Shown here piece by piece: positions 7,855 to 15,524 of a DNA stretch of 64,000 nucleotides. The position numbers and the translations under genes are program-made. This DNA is from QHXW01 sp035297145 (lineage in GTDB: Bacteria; Acidobacteriota; Terriglobia; Bryobacterales; Bryobacteraceae): assembly GCA_035297145.1 (NCBI GenBank), contig DATGZN010000109.1:131892-195891 (forward strand), in the 5' to 3' direction. The notes under the pieces were generated by a model, which was not told where the DNA came from, did no database searches, and saw only the letters and a list, made by a program, of their open reading frames with translations. Every line of letters starts with the position of its first letter. The first letter of the stretch is position 1.

Positions 7855-8929
7855 AAGCGCCGTCACCGCTCAGGAATTGCGGCCAACCGCGGAACGCCGG
7901 CCGTTCATCGAAAACTCGTTGGTACAACTGACGCTGGTGCGGTTCCGCGAGTTCTGGCGCGAGCCGGAGGCCGTGTTCTGGGTTTTCATCTTCCCCATCC
8001 TGCTAGCGGCAGGGCTGGGCATCGCGTTTCGGAACAAGCCGGCGGACGTTATGAAGGTTGCGGCGGTGGGGCCGGAGCTTGCCCGCGCGCTGCGCTCCGA
8101 CAAGACGCTCTCCGTAGAAGAGTTGGATCGCGCGGCGGGAGAACAAGCACTGCGCGCGGGACGCATCGTGCTGCTCGCCGTGCCGGGGGCCAATGGCGGT
8201 GTGATGTACCGCTTCGATGACACCAACCCGGACGGGCGCACCGCAAAGATGCTGGTGGACCGCGCAGTGCAACGCGCCGCGGGTGCAACGGACCCAGTTC
8301 CGGCCAAAGACGACTACGTGCGCGAACCGGGCTCGCGCTACATCGACTTTCTGGTTCCTGGTTTAGTGGGCACCAATCTGATGGGCAGCGGGATCTGGGG
8401 CATCGGCTTCACCATCGTGGATGCGCGCCGCAGGAAGCTACTGAAGCGGCTGATCGCCTCGCCGATGCCGCGCTGGCAATATCTGCTTTCATTCCTGCTC
8501 TCGCGTTTGTCGATGCTCTATATCGAGATTGCGGCCGTGATCGGGTTCGGTGTCGTCGTGTTCGGCGTGCCGGTGCGTGGGTCGCTATGGGAGTTGGCGC
8601 TGTTCTGTTTGATTTCCGCGGTCGCATTCAGCACGCTGGGCTTGTTGGTGGCATCCCGCGCGCAAACCATGGAGGCAGCGTCGGGTCTGATGAACCTCGT
8701 CATGCTGCCCATGTGGATTTTCTCCGGCGTTTTCTTCTCCGCCGACCGTTTTCCCAACGTTTTCCAGCCTTTTGTGCGAGCCCTGCCACTGACTGCCGTT
8801 ATCGATGCGCTGCGTGCGAACATGCTGCAAGGCGTACACATCTCGCAACTCGGTCCGCAACTGGCCGTCATCACGAGCTGGATGATTCTGTGCTTCTTTA
8901 CGGCGTTGAAGTTGTTTCGCTGGAAGTGA
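7847..8929 (+). CDS. ABC-2 type transporter permease
   Basis: 360 residues from the ATG overlapping the stop of the ATPase gene by 8 nt. One N-terminal membrane helix (AVFWVFIFPILLAAGLGIAF) is followed by an extracytoplasmic region of about 150 residues and then about five helices (LVPGLVGTNLMGSGIWG, LSRLSMLYIEIAAVIGFGVV, LALFCLISAVAFSTLGLLVA, LMNLVMLPMWIFSGVFFS, and a C-terminal one). This is the YhgE/ABC-2 layout with the conserved MLPMWxFSGVFF segment. With the upstream ATPase it should form a complete homodimeric exporter in the inner membrane. No periplasmic adaptor is adjacent. Confidence 0.9.
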   Translation: MSESAVTAQELRPTAERRPFIENSLVQLTLVRFREFWREPEAVFWVFIFPILLAAGLGIAFRNKPADVMKVAAVGPELARALRSDKTLSVEELDRAAGEQALRAGRIVLLAVPGANGGVMYRFDDTNPDGRTAKMLVDRAVQRAAGATDPVPAKDDYVREPGSRYIDFLVPGLVGTNLMGSGIWGIGFTIVDARRRKLLKRLIASPMPRWQYLLSFLLSRLSMLYIEIAAVIGFGVVVFGVPVRGSLWELALFCLISAVAFSTLGLLVASRAQTMEAASGLMNLVMLPMWIFSGVFFSADRFPNVFQPFVRALPLTAVIDALRANMLQGVHISQLGPQLAVITSWMILCFFTALKLFRWK

Positions 8930-8942
8930 ACTAGCAGAAAGT

Positions 8943-8967
8943 GGACAGGCAGGAAGGCCTGTCCTAC
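8943..8967. repeat. 25-bp REP-like palindrome, copy 3
   Basis: GGACAGGCAGG, AA, GGCCTGTCC then TAC. It is the same design as 734-758 and 1808-1832 with changed arms, and directly abuts the stop codon of the minus-strand gene at 8968. It lies between convergent genes. Confidence 0.7.
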
Positions 8968-9813
8968 CTACGCCCTGCGCTGGATAGGTTTTCGGCCGCG
9001 CGGCGCCGGGACGAACATATCGCTCGCCGTGAGCCCTACTGTGCGCGCCCGCTCGATGCAGAAGTCCAGGGTGCGCACAGGCCCGCTCCCGCTGTTGGAG
9101 CCGAACGAGAATTTCAGTTTCGCGTCTTTGCCTAGCTGCAGGAACTGCAGACTGGGTATGTTGTAGTCAGAATCGATTTCGGCCGCGGTTCCTGTGCGTT
9201 TGAGAGCTTCAACGATGGGCTTCATGCGCTCGTACGTCCAAAGCATGTCGTAGCTTTTGTCCAGCGGCGCGGGCAGCCAGGTCGGGTGCGAGAAGATATC
9301 CAGCGGTTCCTTTTCGATCACCTCGACGTTCCATTTGACATAGCGCTCCATGAATTCCTGGGGATCGCCGGGGTCGAAACCGTGTTCCCACATCTTTACC
9401 CTCTCGCCGGAGCGGCCCGGAATGGTCATGGCGTCTGAAAGGACGTAATCAAGCTGCGCAAAGACGTCTTTGGAGAAGCATTTTGGCCAGTCAGTCCACT
9501 CGGCTTGCACACCCTTGAAAACCGGCTTGCCCTCCAGGCGCGCGATCCACTGTTGCAGGTCTTTGTCGCTCGACAAGATGGACGGGTAAAGATTCTCTTT
9601 TGTGCCAGCGTGCTCGGCAATACCGAACTTCACTCCGCGTTGTTTAGAGACGGCGATGGCCTCGTCGAGCGAGAATTTCGGATTCAGATGAACGTGATAG
9701 TCGACAAGCGGGAAGCTCAAGCTGGCGGCCGTATCCTTGTCTGTAGCAAAGGCGCGCGCGGCGGCGAGAATGGCGGTCCCACCCAGAAAATCGCGCCTGG
9801 AGCTCGAGCGCAT
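8968..9813 (-). CDS. Tat-exported PHP-like metal-dependent hydrolase
   Basis: 281 residues. The start was chosen to give a twin-arginine signal (SSSRRDFLGG, residues 3-12), followed by a short hydrophobic stretch. The mature protein begins with VDYHVHL (His40, His42), the HxH metal motif of the PHP/amidohydrolase-like barrel, then a GIAEHAG segment, SHPTW (about 185) and a C-terminal GSNSG. Overall it resembles the PHP domain / histidinol-phosphatase-like hydrolases, but the substrate is unknown. The Tat signal implies folding with metal in the cytoplasm before export. The neighbouring DUF1080 gene on the same strand suggests carbohydrate or phospho-sugar degradation outside the cytoplasm. 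Confidence 0.75.
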   Translation of the reverse strand: MRSSSRRDFLGGTAILAAARAFATDKDTAASLSFPLVDYHVHLNPKFSLDEAIAVSKQRGVKFGIAEHAGTKENLYPSILSSDKDLQQWIARLEGKPVFKGVQAEWTDWPKCFSKDVFAQLDYVLSDAMTIPGRSGERVKMWEHGFDPGDPQEFMERYVKWNVEVIEKEPLDIFSHPTWLPAPLDKSYDMLWTYERMKPIVEALKRTGTAAEIDSDYNIPSLQFLQLGKDAKLKFSFGSNSGSGPVRTLDFCIERARTVGLTASDMFVPAPRGRKPIQRRA

Positions 9814-9877
9814 GGAAGCCCTCCTATTCGGACTTTGAAATCTGAATAGAATTATACCGCCGCAAACGGCGCGCGTG

Positions 9878-10534
9878 TTACTTCGCGAGCGGCTTGATCG
9901 AGACTTCCTTGAAGAACACGATGTCGTTGTCGCTGTGATTCTGGAGGCCGAAATACCCTTCCAAGGGACGTAGTCCGCGCTGCGGCTCGAAATCGAACTT
10001 GCGCGGCGGAACGGGCTGGCCTTCGGTGTAATCGGTGACTTTAACACCGTTCACCGTCACGACAGTATGCGGGCCGTCGAGCGTGATCTCCATGATGTTC
10101 CACTCCGGTCCAGGCTTGAACGGTTTCGCGAGCGGCTTAGTTAACGAGTACAGAGTTCCGGTGATGTGAAAATCGTCCTCGTTGGATTTTTCCGGCTCAT
10201 TGTCGATCTGCACCTCATAGCCGTAGTGGACCGGCATCCATTCTTCGCGCGGCTCGAGCGGGATGCGAACGAATACGCCGGAATTGTCGTTATGGTCGCG
10301 CATTTTGTAAACCACGTGCAGCACGCAATTGCCGATTTTCCCGCCTTTCCAGTAGAGCAGCCCCATGCCGCCGTGGGTCCGGATGAGCCCGTCTTCCACG
10401 CTCATCGATCCCGGTCCGACATGCTGCCAATCATTAATATCCTTTCCGTTGAAGAGCTGCTTCCATTCGGCGGGCAGCGCGGGGAAAGAAGCGGCGCAAG
10501 AAAGGCACAACGTTACGATGAATTGTTTAAACAT
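9878..10534 (-). CDS. exported DUF1080 (3-keto-disaccharide hydrolase-fold) protein
   Basis: 218 residues with a signal peptide (FIVTLCLSCAASFPALPA). The mature region is a single concanavalin-like jelly-roll of the DUF1080 family: it opens with WKQLFNGKDINDWQHVG and contains SVEDGLIRTHGG, the DNSGVFVRIP strand, YEVQIDN, GTLYSL, WNIMEI and the closing GYFGLQNHSDNDIVFFKEVSIKPL. Family members act on 3-keto-glycosides or bind carbohydrates in the periplasm. It shares its strand with the Tat-exported hydrolase about 65 bp downstream, consistent with a two-gene unit. Upstream on the same strand is tRNA-Met. Confidence 0.88.
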   Translation of the reverse strand: MFKQFIVTLCLSCAASFPALPAEWKQLFNGKDINDWQHVGPGSMSVEDGLIRTHGGMGLLYWKGGKIGNCVLHVVYKMRDHNDNSGVFVRIPLEPREEWMPVHYGYEVQIDNEPEKSNEDDFHITGTLYSLTKPLAKPFKPGPEWNIMEITLDGPHTVVTVNGVKVTDYTEGQPVPPRKFDFEPQRGLRPLEGYFGLQNHSDNDIVFFKEVSIKPLAK

Positions 10535-10564
10535 ATCGACAATATGATTACACGACAGCGACAC

Positions 10565-10641
10565 TGGTGGCGGCGGAGCGATTCGAACGCTCGACCTACG
10601 GATTATGAGACCGTCGCTCTAACCAACTGAGCTACGCCGCC
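10565..10641 (-). tRNA. tRNA-Met (CAT anticodon)
   Basis: Reading the minus strand, the acceptor GGCGGCG pairs with CGCCGCC, the D-arm is GCTCAGTTGGTTAGAGC, the anticodon loop CTCATAA has T33 then CAT, and the T-arm is GAGCG-TTCGAAT-CGCTC. Discriminator A and an encoded CCA follow, giving 77 nt. The stem pair next to the anticodon loop is T-T. CAT can also be the lysidine-modified Ile isoacceptor; the A-box and stems look more like elongator Met, but this is not certain. Confidence 0.93.
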
Positions 10642-10704
10642 TGGCGGGGAATACGCTCCTACGAGTTTACCAAACAGGCTAACGGCGCGATTCGACGCTG
10701 TGGC

Positions 10705-12102
10705 ATGATGGCTGTTTCGGCTATGTCGATCCACCGCAGAAATTTCCTTCTGGGCGGCCTTGCCCTGCCCGCGCTCGCCCGCAAGGAGCGAATCGGCCCG
10801 CGTCCCAACATTGTGCTGATTGTGGCTGACGGCCTCGGCGCCTGGATGCTCGGCTCCGGCGGAAATAAAGAGATCCGCACCCCCAATCTTGACCAGCTCG
10901 CGCAGGCCGGCACGCGCTTTCCGAATCACCTGGCCTGCACGCCTTCGTCCTCGCCCAGCCTCGCGACGCTGCTCACCGGCCGCGTACCGCGCCAGCATGG
11001 CATCCAGGATTTCCTAACCGGCGAGCCAATCGAGAATCCGCCGCAAGGGCAGGCCGCGGCGCCGCCGTCATTCCGCAATGAAATTCTGCTGTCAGACATC
11101 CTCGCGGGCGTGGGCTACGAGTGCGGTTTCGTGGGCGAATGGAACCTGGGTGACGATCGCACTCCGCAACACGGGTTCCATTTCTGGTACACCATCGACG
11201 GCGCGGGTGTCTATCAGGACCCGCACATGAATTGGAACGGCCAGTCTGTTGCCGAAAAGGGTTACCTCACAGACCTGATCACGGCTAAAGCCGGGACATT
11301 CTTTGAGCAGCAGACCGTCGCCAAGCCGTTCTTTCTGACCATTCGTTATCTCAATCCGCATCCGCCATACGACGGCCACCCGGCGCGCTACCAGGAGATG
11401 TACGCCAAGACGCAATTCGACACCACCGGATGGGAGCCTGCCGCAGCCAACGCATTGCGCGGGAAAGAGTACTTCAAAGATCCCGTCGGGACCCTGCGAA
11501 AAGCCGCGGCCGGCATCACCGCTCTGGATGATCAGATCCCGCTTCTGCTCGCGAAACTGAGCCAGCGCGGGCTGCGCGAGAACACGATCGTCGTCGTCAC
11601 CAGCAGCAACGGCCATCTGCTGGGACGGCACGGCCTGTGGACCGGCGGACTCGCCTCCAACCCCATCAACATGTACGACGAGGTGGTGCTCACGCCCATG
11701 ATCTGGCACTGGCTGGGACGCGTGCCGGCGCAGAGTCTGCGTCCGGAAGTAGTCAGCGCTTACGATCTCGTGCCGACGGTTTGCGGGTTGCTCGAAGTGC
11801 CGCCGCCCGAGGGTCGCAACCTCTGCGGGCGCAGTTATCACCTGCTGGTCATGGGTAAACCGCTGCCGAAGAAGTCGCCCTGGCGCGCCGTGGTTTTTGG
11901 GAATTACCGGAACACGGAAATGGCACGGGATACCCGCTTTAAGCTCGTGCTGCGCAACAACGGGAGCGGTCCAAACGAGTTTTTCGATCTCGCCGACGAT
12001 CCGCGGGAGAAGGCGAACCTGTACGAGAACCCGAAGTTCCTAGTGGAGCGCGATCAGATGCGGCGAGCGATTGAGAGCTGGCGGGCGAGCACCAGCGCAT
12101 AA
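10705..12102 (+). CDS. Tat-exported sulfatase-family protein with altered active site
   Basis: 465 residues. A twin-arginine signal (IHRRNFLLGGLALPALA) begins at residue 9; starts at residues 1, 2 or 7 are possible. The alkaline-phosphatase/sulfatase fold is clear: NIVLIVADGLG at 35-45, TPNLDQLAQAGTRF, LLTGRVPRQHGI, then GFVGEWNLG, the TIRYLNPHPPY segment and the C-terminal FFDLADDPREKANLY. Two key positions deviate. The usual DD after IVA is D41-G42. The formylglycine motif C/S-x-P-x-R reads S82-S-P-S-L86 when aligned on LLTG, or C78-T-P-S-S82; the Arg is missing in either case. It may be a non-sulfatase hydrolase of the fold, or inactive. Carbohydrate-type genes surround it. Confidence 0.85.
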   Translation: MMAVSAMSIHRRNFLLGGLALPALARKERIGPRPNIVLIVADGLGAWMLGSGGNKEIRTPNLDQLAQAGTRFPNHLACTPSSSPSLATLLTGRVPRQHGIQDFLTGEPIENPPQGQAAAPPSFRNEILLSDILAGVGYECGFVGEWNLGDDRTPQHGFHFWYTIDGAGVYQDPHMNWNGQSVAEKGYLTDLITAKAGTFFEQQTVAKPFFLTIRYLNPHPPYDGHPARYQEMYAKTQFDTTGWEPAAANALRGKEYFKDPVGTLRKAAAGITALDDQIPLLLAKLSQRGLRENTIVVVTSSNGHLLGRHGLWTGGLASNPINMYDEVVLTPMIWHWLGRVPAQSLRPEVVSAYDLVPTVCGLLEVPPPEGRNLCGRSYHLLVMGKPLPKKSPWRAVVFGNYRNTEMARDTRFKLVLRNNGSGPNEFFDLADDPREKANLYENPKFLVERDQMRRAIESWRASTSA

Positions 12103-12116
12103 GAGACGATGGAAGT

Positions 12117-12323
12117 ATGAGCCACGCGGTGACACGGGATCCAGAAACCATGCATGGTGCGCCCGTGTTTCGCGGAACAAGAGTTCCGGTTCAGACTCTG
12201 TTCGATTATCTGGAGGGCGGCGATACGCTGGAAGACTTCCTGGAAGGATTCCCGACCGTCGGCCGGGCTGCCGCATTGGCAGCGCTTGAAGAAGCCAAAC
12301 AACTCTTGCTGGCGCACGGCTGA
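12117..12323 (+). CDS. DUF433 antitoxin-like protein
   Basis: 68 residues, matching the DUF433 family: DPETMHGAPVFRGTRVPVQT followed by LFDYLEGGDTLEDFLEGFP and VGRAAALAALEEAK. DUF433 proteins are short helix-turn-helix proteins, commonly the antitoxin-side gene upstream of a DUF5615 PIN-like toxin gene that typically starts MRxLLDE. Here the expected overlapping start is present (TGATG at the stop), but the frame ends after four codons (M-R-V-R-stop). The partner thus seems to have been lost, leaving an orphan. It starts 15 bp after the sulfatase gene. Confidence 0.82.
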   Translation: MSHAVTRDPETMHGAPVFRGTRVPVQTLFDYLEGGDTLEDFLEGFPTVGRAAALAALEEAKQLLLAHG

Positions 12324-12337
12324 TGCGCGTTCGTTAA
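12323..12337 (+). pseudogene. possible stub of the lost DUF433 partner gene
   Basis: ATG CGC GTT CGT TAA overlaps the DUF433 stop codon by one base, exactly where a coupled DUF5615-type toxin would begin with M-R-V/I-L. Only four codons survive before the stop, and the next 36 bp lead into an unrelated gene. Such a short match could be chance. Confidence 0.25.
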
Positions 12338-12373
12338 GAGGAACATGCCACAATACTCGTATGGAGTCTGTTC

Positions 12374-13333
12374 ATGCCACTAGAGCCACTTGCAAACGGC
12401 ACCAATAATGGGGCTCGACCCAACTGGGCGCCCATCCTGGGGCAGTGGGATATCACAGAAGCGAGCCAGAAGTTTCGAGGGGAAGGGCAAAATTTCGCCT
12501 CAGGCGGCGATTTGTTTCCCGTTGGCTTGGCCGTAAGTAATGTGGCGATGCAGAACGGGATGTGCCGCGTCAAAATCCGGTTCTCTGCCTCGTTTGGCAA
12601 GACCGTGCAGGCCGGTGGCATTGTTCTTGGGTACCGCTCTCCGGAGCACAGCTACGTGTTTGCTCAACTCGGTGCGGCTCGCAGTGCATACTCGATTGGA
12701 GAACACGTAGTCGGTTTCGGCTGGAGACCTCTCGTTGCGACAGGTCAACTTCAGAACCTTCGGAGTGATCAAGACTACGTGCTCCAAGTGAACCTTTCCG
12801 GCCAAGAAATAAAAATATTGATCGATACCGTTCCGGTACTGCAGCATCTTCTATCCCATCCTCTCGAAGGTCGGCAAGTTGGCCTCATAGCGGCCGGCAG
12901 TCAAGAGGTTTCGTTTTCAGATTTCGCCGTCTGGAGCGGCCGACCGAGAGCCTTTGTCGTCATGCAATTCGCCGAGCCGTATGACACGTTTTACGATGAA
13001 GTCATTCGTAAGCAGGCTGATGCGGCTGGGTTTGAAGTGGTCCGCATAGATGAAAAGGCTGGGCCGGGAGTAATTTTTCAAGACATACAACATGAGATCG
13101 AACAGGCGGAGATAGTCATCGCTGAGATAACTCCGGCCAACCCGAACGTCTTTTACGAGTTGGGTTATGCTCACGCTCTTGGAAAACCGACAATCTTGTT
13201 GGCGCAGAGGGGATCACAGCTACCTTTCGACATCGGCAGTTTTAGGGTGGTCTTCTACAACGACACGATCGGCGGCAAAGCCGAGGTCGAGCGAAATCTG
13301 AAAAAACACTTAGAGGCTATTAGCGGTAGGTGA
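12374..13333 (+). CDS. jelly-roll domain fused to nucleoside-deoxyribosyltransferase/TIR-like domain
   Basis: 319 residues, no signal peptide. Residues about 20-188 resemble a concanavalin/DUF1080-like beta-sandwich (GGIVLGYRSPEHSYVFAQLG, YVLQVNLSGQEIKILID, VGLIAAGSQEVSFSDFAVW). Residues 192-295 form a Rossmann-like nucleoside 2-deoxyribosyltransferase-type domain: RAFVVMQFAEPYDTFYDEV, an IxxxIxQAEIVIAEIT core, then NPNVFYELGYAHALGKPTIL with Glu262 in the position of the family's catalytic glutamate, and LPFDIGSFRVVFYND. Related domains occur as nucleotide-cleaving effectors in bacterial defence and signalling. The fusion suggests a sensor (ligand binding) plus effector (N-glycosidic cleavage). 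It sits alone, downstream of an orphan antitoxin. The enzymatic activity is inferred. Confidence 0.7.
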   Translation: MPLEPLANGTNNGARPNWAPILGQWDITEASQKFRGEGQNFASGGDLFPVGLAVSNVAMQNGMCRVKIRFSASFGKTVQAGGIVLGYRSPEHSYVFAQLGAARSAYSIGEHVVGFGWRPLVATGQLQNLRSDQDYVLQVNLSGQEIKILIDTVPVLQHLLSHPLEGRQVGLIAAGSQEVSFSDFAVWSGRPRAFVVMQFAEPYDTFYDEVIRKQADAAGFEVVRIDEKAGPGVIFQDIQHEIEQAEIVIAEITPANPNVFYELGYAHALGKPTILLAQRGSQLPFDIGSFRVVFYNDTIGGKAEVERNLKKHLEAISGR

Positions 13334-13339
13334 TCCGCT

Positions 13340-14353
13340 CTATCCTCGCCACCGCACGCCCACGTCCAGTACCTTCTTGGCGTATTCCAGGCTTCGCTCC
13401 AGATCCGTACGCTGCTGCTCCCTCAGCGCGGCTTTGAGCTCCGGGGATTGCTCGCCCGGACCGCCAATCACCATCGTACCCAGGTACGGATGCCCGCTCT
13501 TGGCCAGTTCCACGAAGCGCGCGAACTCCCACGCCACCGCGTGCGGAAACACCCTCCAGAAATCCGGTTCGAGATACGCGAGCACCGTCGGCGGACGCCC
13601 AGTGATGATCTCAAGCTGCATCCCAGCCTTCGGGCACAATTTCCGGTAAAGTTCCACGAAGCGCTTGAAGTCAACCGAGCCATCGCCCAGCGCCACCCAT
13701 TGCGCCGTGGCGCCGCGCGGATGTTCGCACACCGCCGAGTCGCGAATGTGCGTTGTTACCACGTAGGGCGCCAGCGTTTCCAGCGTCACCAGCGGATCTT
13801 CCACAACCCACATCGGATTGCCGCTATCCAGGCACGAGCCGACAAAATCCTGACCCGCTTCCTCGATCAGCATCTTCGTCTCGCGGGCCTGCATGTCACC
13901 CGCGTGATTCTCAATCGCAATGCGTACGCCCATGTCCAGCGCCTGCGAACGCACGGACCGCAGCGCCTGAATTGTGGCTTCCATGCAACGGTCCAGATTC
14001 GGACGGTCGCCGAAGCCGCCGAGGTAGCAGCGCATGGACGGCGCGCCTACGGCCTTGGCCACGCGCAGGCCTTTGACGAGATATTCCGCGGGCGTCCCAT
14101 GAGACGCGCTCCATCCCTTGGAAAGCGGACAGATGCAGCCGATCCCCGCGTCGATCGCGATCCCCACGCGTGCCGCGTGATCTTTCACTTTCGCCAGGTG
14201 CGCGGGTTCGAGGCTTTGGTAGTCGTCCAATCCCGAAAGTTGAATGGTGTCGAGCTTCAAGCTGGCCGCGTAATCCAGCAGCTCGATATCGCGCCAGTGA
14301 AAATCGCGGATCGAGTAGCTGTCGAATCCCAGCCGGATGGGTGTATCGCTCAA
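13340..14353 (-). CDS. sugar phosphate isomerase/epimerase (TIM barrel), cytoplasmic paralogue
   Basis: 337 residues of the xylose-isomerase-like AP-endonuclease-2 barrel family: IRLGFDSYSIRDFHWRDIEL at the start, then DTIQLSGLDDY, GVRIAIENHAGD (metal Glu), GSCLDSGNPMWVVEDP, VVTTHIRDS and MQLEIITGRPP. It is closely related along its whole length to the gene immediately upstream (14350-15426), so the pair is a tandem duplication. This copy lacks an export signal. The start is taken as TTG at 14353, overlapping the upstream TGA (TTGA) with GAGGTGG 5 nt before; GTG at 14362 is the alternative. It probably isomerises or epimerises a keto-sugar; the substrate is unknown. Confidence 0.85.
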   Translation of the reverse strand: MSDTPIRLGFDSYSIRDFHWRDIELLDYAASLKLDTIQLSGLDDYQSLEPAHLAKVKDHAARVGIAIDAGIGCICPLSKGWSASHGTPAEYLVKGLRVAKAVGAPSMRCYLGGFGDRPNLDRCMEATIQALRSVRSQALDMGVRIAIENHAGDMQARETKMLIEEAGQDFVGSCLDSGNPMWVVEDPLVTLETLAPYVVTTHIRDSAVCEHPRGATAQWVALGDGSVDFKRFVELYRKLCPKAGMQLEIITGRPPTVLAYLEPDFWRVFPHAVAWEFARFVELAKSGHPYLGTMVIGGPGEQSPELKAALREQQRTDLERSLEYAKKVLDVGVRWRG

Positions 14354-15426
14354 CTTTTCCACCTCACGCCTACGCCCAGGTTTTTCTTGGCGTACTCCAG
14401 GCTGCGCTCCAGATCCTTCTTCTGCTGCTCTTTGAACGCCGCTTCCAACACGGAAGGCTTCGCGCCCCAACCCGCAATCACCATGGGCCCCATGTAAGGA
14501 TGCCCGCTTTTCGCGAGTTTGAGGAAGCGCGCGAAGTCCGCAGCCGGCGTCTGCTGAAACACTTTCCAGAAGTTCGGCTCGAGATATGGCAACACCTCGG
14601 GCGGAATTCCCGTTATGATTTCGAGCTGCATGGCCGCATTGGGGCACACTTGCTTGTAACGCTCAACGAACCGCGGTAAGTCGACTGACCCGTCACCCAG
14701 CGCAACCCATTGCACCGCCGCGCCGCGCGGATGTTCGAACACCGCCGTATCACGAATGTGCGTCGTCACGACATTCGGGCCCAGGATTTCAAGCGTGAGC
14801 AGAGGATCCTCGATTGCCCACAGCGGATTGCCGGCGTCCAGGCATGACCCCACGAAATCCGTTCCGGCTGCCTCGATCAGCGTCTTCATCTCGCGCGCCT
14901 GTGTATCGCCCGCATGATTCTCTACTGCAATGCGGATGCCGAGATCGAGCGCCTGCGTCCGCACCGACCGCAGCGCCTTCACAGTGGCGTCGATGCAACG
15001 CTCGAGTTGAGGCCGGTCCTCGCGCGTACCCATGGCACAGCGCAACACGCGCGCGCCCACGGCATGCGCCACGCTTAGACCTTTGCGCAGGTACTCAGTC
15101 GAGCTGCCTTCCTTGGGATTCCAACTCGTCGATAGCTCACAGATCGTGTAGATGCCCGCGTCGATCGTAATGCCCGCCCGCTCGGCGTGTTCTTTCACTT
15201 TCGCCAGATGCGCTGGCTCCAGGCTTTCGTAGTCGTTCAGACTCGATAGTTGAATCGTGTCGAGCTTGAGACTCGCGGCGTAATCGATGAGCTGAATGTC
15301 CTTCCAGCCGAAATCACGGATCGAGAAACTATCGAACCCGAGCCGGATGCCGTTCGTTTGCGCGTTCCCCACGGTCGCTCCCAGCGCGGCAACCGAGGTG
15401 CTTTGCAAAAACGTGCGGCGGAGCAT
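14350..15426 (-). CDS. sugar phosphate isomerase/epimerase (TIM barrel), exported paralogue
   Basis: 358 residues. The N-terminus MLRRTFLQSTSVAALGA is a twin-arginine-like export signal (RRTFL), followed by the same barrel as its downstream neighbour: IRLGFDSFSIRDFGWKDIQL, DTIQLSSLNDY, GIRIAVENHAGD, GSCLDAGNPLWAIEDP, VVTTHIRDTAV, MQLEIITGIPP. Metal ligands are expected at the Glu of VENHAGD, the Asp of CLDAGNP and the Glu of LEIITG. The two genes are co-transcribed with a 4-nt stop/start junction. Same-family acidobacterial and planctomycete genes often travel with DUF1080 and Gfo/Idh/MocA proteins in glycoside catabolism, which fits the neighbourhood. One paralogue is exported and one is not. 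Confidence 0.87.
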   Translation of the reverse strand: MLRRTFLQSTSVAALGATVGNAQTNGIRLGFDSFSIRDFGWKDIQLIDYAASLKLDTIQLSSLNDYESLEPAHLAKVKEHAERAGITIDAGIYTICELSTSWNPKEGSSTEYLRKGLSVAHAVGARVLRCAMGTREDRPQLERCIDATVKALRSVRTQALDLGIRIAVENHAGDTQAREMKTLIEAAGTDFVGSCLDAGNPLWAIEDPLLTLEILGPNVVTTHIRDTAVFEHPRGAAVQWVALGDGSVDLPRFVERYKQVCPNAAMQLEIITGIPPEVLPYLEPNFWKVFQQTPAADFARFLKLAKSGHPYMGPMVIAGWGAKPSVLEAAFKEQQKKDLERSLEYAKKNLGVGVRWKS

Positions 15427-15524
15427 CAGTACTTCTTTGTAGCACGGATGACGACACTGACGAATACGCAGACTGTGTAGTGGCCGGGCACGCCCCGCCT
15501 CGGATGGGGTTCTAAGATGGAAGG

